A stretch of DNA of 64,000 nucleotides from NCBI GenBank assembly GCA_017459985.1, contig JAFUBX010000010.1:1-64000 (forward strand). The letters run 5' to 3'. Made by a program: the position numbers and the translations under genes. The DNA comes from Parasporobacterium sp. Lineage in GTDB: Bacteria > Bacillota > Clostridia > Lachnospirales > Lachnospiraceae. Positions 49,036-55,361 of this stretch are shown here, piece by piece. The notes under the pieces were generated by a model. That model did no database searches. It was not told the DNA's origin and worked only from the letters and a program-made list of their open reading frames with translations. Position 1 is the stretch's first letter, and each line of letters begins with the position of its first letter.

Positions 49036-49264
49036 GGACAGATATGTACCGATCAACAAGCGCAGTAAGCGTGAACAGAAAGAATTCTATTCCTCGCAGA
49101 GAACAACTTGGAACGGATTGAATCCGGTAACCCGTATCGTACCAAACGGAAAAGGTTATAACAGAAACAAGCTCAAAGTGGAGGAAAGACGAAACAGCAG
49201 GAGGTCAAATGATTATGGATCACCTGCTGTTTTTGTTTGTGGAGAAATATGCTTTGGATTATAA
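49034..49264 (+). CDS. Small basic protein of the ICE
   Basis: ATG 49034 after AAGGAGG. The 76-residue protein starts 'MDRYVPINKRSKREQKEFYS' and has 'TTWNGLNPVTRIVPNGKGYN'. These parts look conserved in ICEs, but the last 15 residues ('GSPAVFVCGEICFGL') look unlike the rest and overlap a second small ORF in another frame. The real end may have been lost by a frameshift or junction near 49200. Function unknown; the basic content fits nucleic-acid binding. Confidence 0.5.
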   Translation: MDRYVPINKRSKREQKEFYSSQRTTWNGLNPVTRIVPNGKGYNRNKLKVEERRNSRRSNDYGSPAVFVCGEICFGL

Positions 49265-49331
49265 TGAGATCAATCAGTATTTACCAGGATGGTTTGTTAG
49301 AAAAAGGAAAGGCAGGTTTACATTGATGTGA
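49209..49331 (+). CDS. 40-residue small ORF with strong ribosome-binding site
   Basis: ATG 49209 is preceded by AGGAGG with 5-bp spacing. The peptide is 'MIMDHLLFLFVEKYALDYNE' then 'INQYLPGWFVRKRKGRFTLM'. It overlaps the previous gene. The ribosome-binding site argues for translation; no family is known. Confidence 0.45.
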   Translation: MIMDHLLFLFVEKYALDYNEINQYLPGWFVRKRKGRFTLM

Positions 49332-49415
49332 AGGATGCGTTGGATATAATTCACTTATTGTTCGATAGTATACTGTACAGTACTTTGAATAAAGAAATGG
49401 AGTAAAGACCCTAAA

Positions 49416-50417
49416 ATGACTATTATAGAAAAAATCGATGACACCATTATTGCGTTAGAACACAAAAAGCTCTCAGACTTACTTCCGGTAGTATGTTCAT
49501 TGGCGTTAGATTTTTCTGATGCAGAAGGTTTTTGCTTTTTCTCATTTTGGGGAAAACCTGTTTTTAAAGATAGTAATCAGAAAATGAACTACGATGATAT
49601 AGAACGAAGTTTAGCCGAAATTGGAATAACCAATACCGATGATAGAAGGAAAATGCTACAGATTTCTTTCGAAAAATATATGTCATCAAGAACTATTAAT
49701 AAAGACAAGGTATGCATGTACACTGCGAAAGAATTGGAGGATGTTTGTGATCAATATGAAGATATGATTAACAACTGCGATACACCAAAAAATCTGCATC
49801 CAGTAGATTTGTATTTTAGAAGTCAAGAAAATGAAGCACTAAAATCGAAACTAATACTTCAACGCGCTGATATTGAAAGGCAGTATGCTTTGTTGAGAAG
49901 TCAAATGGCGGAAAAATTAAATCTATATAGAATTCAAGCAAAAAACGTTGAAAGAAAGCAGGAAATTAATAACGCAATGTCTACTTCGAAAAAAGTATTT
50001 ATTATTCATGGACATAATGAAGCCAAAAAATTAGAACTAGAAAAAATGATTAAAGAATTTGATTTGACTCCTGTAATCCTTAGCGAACAACCAAGTCAAG
50101 GGATGACAATCATTGAGAAGTTTGAACACTTTGCTTCGGAATGTGGTTTTGCATTTGCGTTGTTTACCCCGGATGATATTGTCAGTGATAAAAATGGTAA
50201 ACAATATTTTCAAGCAAGACCAAACGTTATATTTGAATTGGGTTGGTTTTATTCTTATTTGGGAAGATCAAAAGTATGCATATTGAGTCAGGCAAGTGAA
50301 AAAAACACAATATTCTCTGATTTACAAGGGGTAATGAGAATTCAATTTGATAACGATATAAGTGAGCGTTTTATAGAGATTAAACGCGAGCTAGAATCAG
50401 CTGGAATGATAAAATGA
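49416..50417 (+). CDS. Predicted nucleotide-binding protein with C-terminal TIR-like domain
   Basis: The 333-residue protein is visibly more AT-rich than its ICE neighbours. Residues 1-190 are helical with no recognised domain. Residues about 192-330 match the TIR-like family (Pfam PF10137, also seen in CBASS Cap12-type effectors): 'KKVFIIHGHNEAKKLELEKM', 'VILSEQPSQGMTIIEKFEH', 'FALFTPDDI' and 'RPNVIFELGWFYSYLGRSKV'. E274 in 'FELG' lies where TIR enzymes carry their catalytic Glu. Such domains often cleave NAD+ to stop phage growth. Its stop overlaps the next start (ATGA), so the two form a coupled pair. The start codon lacks a strong site (ATGGAGTAAAG upstream). Confidence 0.82.
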   Translation: MTIIEKIDDTIIALEHKKLSDLLPVVCSLALDFSDAEGFCFFSFWGKPVFKDSNQKMNYDDIERSLAEIGITNTDDRRKMLQISFEKYMSSRTINKDKVCMYTAKELEDVCDQYEDMINNCDTPKNLHPVDLYFRSQENEALKSKLILQRADIERQYALLRSQMAEKLNLYRIQAKNVERKQEINNAMSTSKKVFIIHGHNEAKKLELEKMIKEFDLTPVILSEQPSQGMTIIEKFEHFASECGFAFALFTPDDIVSDKNGKQYFQARPNVIFELGWFYSYLGRSKVCILSQASEKNTIFSDLQGVMRIQFDNDISERFIEIKRELESAGMIK

Positions 50418-50929
50418 TATTATCAAATGAGATGGTGGGAAAGCGAATAATTATTATTGGTAGTCCTGGTTCAGGCAAGAGCACTTTTGCAAGGAAGTTA
50501 AGAGACAAGACTGGGCTCCCGTTATTTTATTTGGATTTGCTTTTTCATCAGCCTGACCGGACAACTGTGAGCAATGAGAAGTTTGACGAAGAACTCAAAA
50601 GGATAATAGAAAAAGATGAGTGGATCATCGACGGGAATTATCAGAGGACTCTGCCGCTAAGGTTTGAAATGTGTACAGATGTTTTTTTCTTCGATCTTCC
50701 TTTGAATGAGTGCCTTGAAGGGGTTACATCAAGAATAGGGCAAGTCCGAGAGGATATGCCCTGGGTAGAACAGAAATTTGACGCAGAATTCAGGCAATAT
50801 ATCATCGACTTCCCAAAGGATCAGTTGCCAAAGATTTACAGTTTGATCGATCAATATAAGGATAAACGTATAATAACAATATTCCGGTCAAGAGACGATG
50901 CTGAAGAGTGGATTTCGCAGGAGAGATAA
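50414..50929 (+). CDS. P-loop NTPase of the adenylate-kinase-like FlaR/topology-modulation type
   Basis: A 171-residue protein with Walker A 'IIIIGSPGSGKSTFARKL' (about residues 12-29), 'LPLFYLDLLFHQPDRTTVSN', 'DEWIIDGNYQRTLPLRFEM' and 'RIITIFRSRDDAEEWI'. This is the pattern of small nucleoside-kinase-like proteins often annotated as DNA topology modulation protein FlaR. Translation is coupled to the TIR-like gene by a 4-bp overlap; Met7 is an alternative start. Alone such genes look housekeeping. Here the position suggests a partner of the TIR protein, for example an NTP sensor or an enzyme making or removing a signal nucleotide. That is inference. Confidence 0.8.
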   Translation: MILSNEMVGKRIIIIGSPGSGKSTFARKLRDKTGLPLFYLDLLFHQPDRTTVSNEKFDEELKRIIEKDEWIIDGNYQRTLPLRFEMCTDVFFFDLPLNECLEGVTSRIGQVREDMPWVEQKFDAEFRQYIIDFPKDQLPKIYSLIDQYKDKRIITIFRSRDDAEEWISQER

Positions 50930-50930
50930 T

Positions 50931-50940
50931 TCGCACATTT
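50931..50940 (+). repeat. TCGCACATTT direct repeat, right flank of cargo island
   Basis: Matches 47715-47724 and 34486-34495. It begins one base after the stop codon of the kinase-like gene. Confidence 0.5.
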
Positions 50941-50990
50941 TACTTTTCTTCAGAAACGAAATACAATCCCGAAAAAGGAGGGTTGCTGTT

Positions 50991-51143
50991 ATGAGGAAGA
51001 AAAAGTACAGAGTGCAGGTAAAGCTGAATCCCAAGGAACTGCGTGTGCTGCTTGAAGGAATGATGTGGTTCCGGAACCAGGTGATCAGGACCGGAGGACC
51101 AACAGAAGATATCGATGAGTTCCTTCTCAGGATCATGAAATAA
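50991..51143 (+). CDS. 50-residue ICE protein, paralogue of the gene at 55173
   Basis: ATG 50991 after AAGGAGGG. The protein 'MRKKKYRVQVKLNPKELRVL' continues with 'FRNQVIRTGGPTEDIDEFLL'. The second half matches the 55173 protein ('FRNELIRDEKPTEDVDDILL'). It is a small conserved ICE family of unknown function, helical and basic at the start. A terminator follows. Confidence 0.7.
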   Translation: MRKKKYRVQVKLNPKELRVLLEGMMWFRNQVIRTGGPTEDIDEFLLRIMK

Positions 51144-51164
51144 CTGAATACCGAATGTTTACAT

Positions 51165-51196
51165 ACCGCAGAGATCAGAAGATCCCTGCGGTTTTA
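51165..51196 (+). terminator. Rho-independent terminator
   Basis: ACCGCAGAGATC pairs with GATCCCTGCGGT (one mismatch) around AGAA, followed by TTTATT. It separates the cargo end from the Toprim-oriT unit. Confidence 0.75.
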
Positions 51197-51232
51197 TTAT
51201 GCCCCAAATTATGACTCAGGGAGGAGAAAGAG

Positions 51233-51469
51233 ATGTCATTGAACAAGGCAATTGAACATGGAAAGGAATGGAGAAAACCCTATTGCAGGGAAAACGGAAC
51301 TTATGAAAAGGCGGTAAGCAAGGCCTGCAGGAATCACGGCGGATGTATGTGGTGTTTGGGAAACCGGCTTTATAAATACAGGAAAAAAGAGGGAGCTGCA
51401 AAGCAGGCTCTGAAAGAGTGGCTGAGATTTCCGGAACCTAAGCAGGAGGTGATGCTATGCCATATATAG
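51233..51469 (+). CDS. Small Cys-containing ICE protein
   Basis: ATG 51233 after GGGAGGAGAAA. The 78-residue basic protein has 'CRNHGGCMWCLGNRLYKYRK', with three Cys and a His spaced as in a small metal-binding knuckle. It overlaps the Toprim gene by 13 bp. Possibly a nucleic-acid-binding helper of DNA processing; no family recognised. Confidence 0.65.
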   Translation: MSLNKAIEHGKEWRKPYCRENGTYEKAVSKACRNHGGCMWCLGNRLYKYRKKEGAAKQALKEWLRFPEPKQEVMLCHI

Positions 51470-52401
51470 AACCGGAGGCACTGCAGGAGGCAAGAAGTAT
51501 GGATCTTCTGACATGGCTGAGAATGAATGAACCAAATAATCTAGTGCATGTATCCGGCAATACCTTCTGCACAGCGGAGCATGATTCGCTCAAGATCAGC
51601 AACGGAAAATGGTACTGGTTTTCCAGAGGGATCGGAGGTGTATCGGCGCTTGATTATCTAATCAAAGTAAAAGAGATACCTCTTCCTCAGGCAGTGCAGA
51701 TGATAGCAGGATCTGCAGAAGTCAATTATAAGATCCCATATCAGCGGACTGAAGCGAAGCAGCCAAGGAAATTGCTGATCCCGGAACTGGAACGGTATCC
51801 GGTCAGGGCAAAGAACTATCTGCGAAGCCGTGGGATCAGTCCGCAGGTCATTGACTATGGTCTATCCCACAGTCTGATCTTTGAAACGAAGGATTACCAC
51901 AATGTCATGTTTGTCGGATACGACAGCGAAGGCCGGGCAAGATATGCTGCGTTGCGAGGAACCGGATCTGCATATAAGGGGGAGGTGACCGGAAGTGACA
52001 AACACTATTCCTTCTCCATATGTGAAAGCAGCCATCCAAAAGAATTGCATCTTTTTGAGGCAGCAATCGATCTTTTAAGTTATGCCACGCTGGAGGAGGT
52101 GAATGGGAGGGACTGGAGACAGGATGCACTTTTATCTCTTGCGGGAGTGTTTGCCGCAAAACGCAGCAATGTTGTCCCGGTAGCTTTGCAGACATTCCTG
52201 GCTGGTCATCCGGATATAAAAGTGATCCATCTGCATCTCGATAATGATGAAGTGGGAAGGGGAGCAGCAGAAGGAATCATGAATGGACTTGGAGACCGGT
52301 ACCAGGTTTTAAATGAACCGCCGGAGACCGGCAAGGATGTCAATGAGCATCTGATGAACCGGATCAGAAATACGAGAAGAAAGGAGGTGCCGGAGCGATG
52401 A
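51457..52401 (+). CDS. DUF3991/Toprim domain primase-like protein
   Basis: ATG 51457 after AAGCAGGAGGTG. In 314 residues the N terminus ('SMDLLTWLRMNEPNNLVHVS', 'CTAEHDSLKISNGKWYWFSR', 'GGVSALDYLIKV') resembles the CHC2/DUF3991 module of primases, although the zinc Cys set is incomplete. The C-terminal Toprim fold has Glu in 'LFEAAIDLLSY' and Asp in 'VIHLHLDNDEVGRGAA'. Such proteins on conjugative elements are thought to make primers for the transferred strand. The stop overlaps the next small ORF (ATGA). Confidence 0.85.
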   Translation: MPYIEPEALQEARSMDLLTWLRMNEPNNLVHVSGNTFCTAEHDSLKISNGKWYWFSRGIGGVSALDYLIKVKEIPLPQAVQMIAGSAEVNYKIPYQRTEAKQPRKLLIPELERYPVRAKNYLRSRGISPQVIDYGLSHSLIFETKDYHNVMFVGYDSEGRARYAALRGTGSAYKGEVTGSDKHYSFSICESSHPKELHLFEAAIDLLSYATLEEVNGRDWRQDALLSLAGVFAAKRSNVVPVALQTFLAGHPDIKVIHLHLDNDEVGRGAAEGIMNGLGDRYQVLNEPPETGKDVNEHLMNRIRNTRRKEVPER

Positions 52402-52496
52402 AGGAAGTATCTTACAATGATAAGATTTCTCTTTTTGAGAGGCTGAAAAGCTATCAGGATGCAGTCAAAGACAGCCAGACAAAAGAGGAAAAATGA
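52398..52496 (+). CDS. 32-residue small ORF before oriT
   Basis: ATG 52398 overlaps the Toprim stop and is preceded by AAGGAGGTGCC. The peptide is 'MKEVSYNDKISLFERLKSYQ' then 'DAVKDSQTKEEK', charged and helical. Strong ribosome-binding site and ATGA coupling support translation. Unknown role. Confidence 0.55.
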   Translation: MKEVSYNDKISLFERLKSYQDAVKDSQTKEEK

Positions 52497-52558
52497 ATCT
52501 CAAGATAGACGCAAAAGGGTTGCGGCATTATCTTAGCAAGCATCGCCCTTTTACGTAA
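52493..52558 (+). CDS. Possible 21-codon ORF entering the oriT hairpins
   Basis: ATG 52493 overlaps the preceding stop (ATGA) and encodes 'MNLKIDAKGLRHYLSKHRPF' and Thr. It runs into the candidate oriT, so it may be only a by-product of the overlap. Confidence 0.25.
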   Translation: MNLKIDAKGLRHYLSKHRPFT

Positions 52559-52620
52559 GGGCAGCTTGTTGGGAAATCCCAAACCCTTTTGCGCCTCCTG
52601 AGAGTCGTGTGCACACCGCG
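52510..52620 (+). other. oriT: Candidate origin of transfer (oriT)
   Basis: Nested inverted repeats lie just before mobC and the relaxase gene. The outer pair is CGCAAAAGGGTT (52510-52521) with AACCCTTTTGCG (52582-52593), perfect over 12 bp. Inside are GCCCTTTTACGTAAGGGC (52545-52562, stem extended by AGCAAGC/GCTTGTT) and TTGGG-AAAT-CCCAA (52569-52582). To the right, GCGCCTCCTGAGAG is followed by the palindrome GTGTGCACAC (52607-52616). Position and structure are those of oriT; the nick site is not identified. Confidence 0.7.
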
Positions 52621-52642
52621 CACGGAAGTTGAAAGGAGAAAG

Positions 52643-52957
52643 ATGACAGAAAGAAAATACAAACTGACGGTGACACTGTCCGAGAAGGAATATCTGAAGC
52701 TGAACCAGTTGAAGAAAAAAACAGGGCTGAGCACGCAGGCATATTTTCTGAAACTGTTTCATGATATCAGGCCGAAGGAAAGACCCTCCGAAGATTTCTT
52801 CGAGGTGCTGAGCAGCCTCAGGCGGATCGGTAACAACCTGAGACAGGTCGCACTGAAAGCTAATGCGATCGGGTTTATTGATACAAAAAAGTACTGGGAG
52901 AACGTGGACGAACTCGACAGTGTGATCAGCGAACTGAAAGATTTTATGATGCAGTAA
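52643..52957 (+). CDS. mobC: MobC-like relaxosome accessory protein
   Basis: ATG 52643 after GAAAGGAGAAAG. The 104-residue protein begins with a ribbon-helix-helix region ('RKYKLTVTLSEKEYLKLNQL', 'KKTGLSTQAYFLKLF') and continues with 'LSSLRRIGNNLRQVALKANA', the bacterial mobilisation protein C motif. MobC binds oriT and helps the relaxase open the strands. It lies directly between oriT and the relaxase gene, 13 bp before the apparent relaxase start. Confidence 0.9.
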   Translation: MTERKYKLTVTLSEKEYLKLNQLKKKTGLSTQAYFLKLFHDIRPKERPSEDFFEVLSSLRRIGNNLRQVALKANAIGFIDTKKYWENVDELDSVISELKDFMMQ

Positions 52958-52970
52958 AGGGGGTAAGAGA

Positions 52971-54401
52971 ATAGCAACCACATCGTTATGGCGTGTGCAC
53001 GGAAACATCGGGAAAGTGATCCTGTATGCTGAAAACCCAGACAAAACTTCCGTGCAGGAAACAGTGCTGGCTGCCAGAGCAAAGCCGGAGGAGATGCTTG
53101 GTGATGTGATCGATTATATAGCCAGGGGCAATGCAACCGATGGAAGGAAGCTGATATCCGGCATCAACTGCTCTCCGGACAAGGCACGGTTGCAGATGAT
53201 CGAAACAAAGAAGCGTTTTGGCAAGACTGGAGGCGTGATCGCCTATCACGGGTACCAGTCTTTTGCGGAGGGAGAAGTGAACCCGGTGCAGGCGCATCTG
53301 ATCGGAGTGGAACTGGCAAACAGGCTGTGGGGTGATGCCTATGAGGTGCTTGTGGCAACGCATATTGATAAGGCATCCCATATCCATAATCATTTTGTGC
53401 TGAACACGGTTTCTTTTGTTGACGGAAGGAAATATCACAGAACAAAGGATGATTATCGGAAAATGCAGGCAGAGTCCGACGCCCTGTGCAAAGAATACGG
53501 TCTCTCGGTCATCCGGCACCCGGAAGGAAAAGGAAAAAACTACAGCGAATGGTCAGCGGAGAAGAATGGAAAGCCGACCTACAGGAGTATGGTGAGAAAA
53601 GATATTGACGCGGCTGTCAGAGCTTCTCTGACTGAAAAGGAGTTCTTTGTGTTTCTGGAGAAGCGGGGGTATGAATTCAAGCTGTATGCAATGAGCGGGA
53701 AGGAACTGGAGCGGCCGTCACTGAAACCGGAAGGCGCGGAACGGTTCTTCCGGTTTGACCGGTTGGGAGAGGAATACAGCCTGGATGAGATCCGGGAGCG
53801 TATTCTGGAAAATATCAGAAGAGAAGTACCGTTCCCAGAGGAGGAGCGACAGAAGATTTTGCAATACCGAAGGGAACATCCGCCGCACACAAAAGCCAAA
53901 GGCCTGGCAGCGCTATACTATTATTACTGCTATGAACTCCATATTATTGTGAAGTTTCCGGCATCTGCAAGGCAGGTGTCCTTTTTTATGCGTGAAGATA
54001 TCCGGAAGCTGGAGAAACTGGACGCACAGGTACGGTTTCTGGGAGAGAACCATATCGAAACTGAGCGTGATCTTTATCAGTACCGGACACAGGCGAAGGA
54101 ACGGATCCGGGTTCTTGAGTGGGAACGCCAGGTGCAGAGAAATATCCTGAAACGGGATGTCAGGGCATCAAAGATTCCGGAGCAGATCGCCACAAAGCAG
54201 AAAATAGCCGGGATCACCAAGGAAATAGGGTGGCTCAGAAAGAGTCTTACCATCTGCGACAGCGTGGAAAAACGCTCCGGGCAGATGGCAAAGGAACTGG
54301 AGGAGTTAAACAATTCATTAGCAGAGAGAGGAGAACAGAAGAATGAGCAGTTCAGGAGACGCAGCGGAACAGGTCGTGAGGATGTCCCTAAACGGCATTG
54401 A
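52971..54401 (+). CDS. MobA/VirD2-family relaxase
   Basis: The His triad motif is 'ATHIDKASHIHNHFVLNTVS' (about residues 125-144). 'YAENPDKT' near the N terminus holds the likely nicking Tyr, and 'IAYHGYQSFAEGEVNP' the second motif. Family members begin 'MATT...W'. Here that N terminus reads I-A-T-T-S-L-W-R-V-H-G, with ATA at 52971 in the initiator position and AGGGGGT 8 bp upstream. The first standard start in frame is GTG 52995, which removes eight conserved residues. I give the ATA start. The protein of 476 residues cuts oriT, attaches to the 5' end and pilots the strand. It overlaps the PcfB-like gene by 59 bp. Confidence 0.9.
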   Translation: MATTSLWRVHGNIGKVILYAENPDKTSVQETVLAARAKPEEMLGDVIDYIARGNATDGRKLISGINCSPDKARLQMIETKKRFGKTGGVIAYHGYQSFAEGEVNPVQAHLIGVELANRLWGDAYEVLVATHIDKASHIHNHFVLNTVSFVDGRKYHRTKDDYRKMQAESDALCKEYGLSVIRHPEGKGKNYSEWSAEKNGKPTYRSMVRKDIDAAVRASLTEKEFFVFLEKRGYEFKLYAMSGKELERPSLKPEGAERFFRFDRLGEEYSLDEIRERILENIRREVPFPEEERQKILQYRREHPPHTKAKGLAALYYYYCYELHIIVKFPASARQVSFFMREDIRKLEKLDAQVRFLGENHIETERDLYQYRTQAKERIRVLEWERQVQRNILKRDVRASKIPEQIATKQKIAGITKEIGWLRKSLTICDSVEKRSGQMAKELEELNNSLAERGEQKNEQFRRRSGTGREDVPKRH

Positions 54402-55176
54402 GATTGCTGCAAAGATCAGCGGCAAGGCGGCGGAAAGGCTGGCAGTGCTGCTGTATGCGGTCCTGAAGGACCAGAAAAGAACCAAAGGAAAAGTCCGCCT
54501 GACGAATATGCTCCGCAGCGGCAAGGAGCTGAAGGTCTTTGCAGTGCAGGACGGGGAACTGGAGAAATTCAGCAGGGCGGCAAAACAATACGGCGTTCTG
54601 TACTGCATGCTGAAAGACCGGAAGGACAATTCGGGTCTTACGGATATCATGGTGCGTGCAGATGACGCCGGAAAGATCAACCGGATCTTTGAACGTTTCA
54701 GCCTGGCAACGATCGATATGGCCAGCGTGAAAACCGAGATTGAAAGATCCAAAGCAGAGCAGGTAAAAACAGGGGAAGGACAGCCTGCGCCGGAAAGGAG
54801 TGATCAGGTGAAGGACAAGGTGGACGATTTCATGAAAAAAGTCGTTCCGGAAGAGAATCCTTCCAAAGAGAAAAATACGAATGAAAACCCCTCTTCGGCC
54901 CGGACTGCGAAGTCCAGTCTGTCCGGGCCTTCTTCCGGGGACAGAAAAATGGTCAGATCTGATATGGCGGGAGACAAAGCCAGGACGGAGGCAAGGAGCA
55001 GTGAGGAGGAGCGTATGTTAGGGAACAGACCTTCCGTAAGAAAAGAAATGGACGAGATCCGGAAGGAACAGAAGCTGCAGAAGGAGACCGGCAGAAGCCG
55101 TGACCGAAACCGGCAGAAGACGCTGCAGCATAAGGCTCCGAAACGGAAACGCTCCGGAAAGGAGAGAAGTTCATGA
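54343..55176 (+). CDS. PcfB/DUF3801 family conjugation protein
   Basis: A 277-residue protein. The N-terminal 130 residues ('AAEQVVRMSLNGIEIAAKIS', 'RLAVLLYAVLKDQKRTKGKV', 'AAKQYGVLYCMLKDRKDN', 'RADDAGKINRIFERF') match DUF3801, the family of PcfB from pCF10. PcfB works with the coupling protein as a relaxosome adaptor. The remainder is charged, low-complexity and strongly basic at the end. It overlaps the relaxase gene upstream and the small 55173 gene downstream (ATGA). Confidence 0.87.
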   Translation: MSSSGDAAEQVVRMSLNGIEIAAKISGKAAERLAVLLYAVLKDQKRTKGKVRLTNMLRSGKELKVFAVQDGELEKFSRAAKQYGVLYCMLKDRKDNSGLTDIMVRADDAGKINRIFERFSLATIDMASVKTEIERSKAEQVKTGEGQPAPERSDQVKDKVDDFMKKVVPEENPSKEKNTNENPSSARTAKSSLSGPSSGDRKMVRSDMAGDKARTEARSSEEERMLGNRPSVRKEMDEIRKEQKLQKETGRSRDRNRQKTLQHKAPKRKRSGKERSS

Positions 55177-55361
55177 CAGATACCGGAGTAACCGTAAACC
55201 TTGACAGCTTTGAACAGCGGCTGGTCGTTAAAGGAATGAACAACTTCCGCAATGAGCTGATACGGGATGAAAAGCCCACAGAGGATGTGGACGATATCCT
55301 GCTCAAGATCATTGATGCCCCGCAGCAGAAACGAAAGAGGGACAACCGTGAAGCAAGATAA
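55173..55361 (+). CDS. 62-residue ICE protein, paralogue of the gene at 50991
   Basis: ATG 55173 overlaps the previous stop. The protein has 'MTDTGVTVNLDSFEQRLVVK', then 'FRNELIRDEKPTEDVDDILL', the same core as the 50991 product, and a basic tail. It overlaps the start of the VirD4 gene by 14 bp. Duplicated small family inside one ICE; function unknown. Confidence 0.72.
   Translation: MTDTGVTVNLDSFEQRLVVKGMNNFRNELIRDEKPTEDVDDILLKIIDAPQQKRKRDNREAR

Noticed and set aside
49371-49382. Palindrome TACTGTACAGTA before the TIR-like gene as an operator
   Set aside because: Only 12 bp, next to a TATACT but without a -35 at good spacing; not enough to call a regulated promoter.
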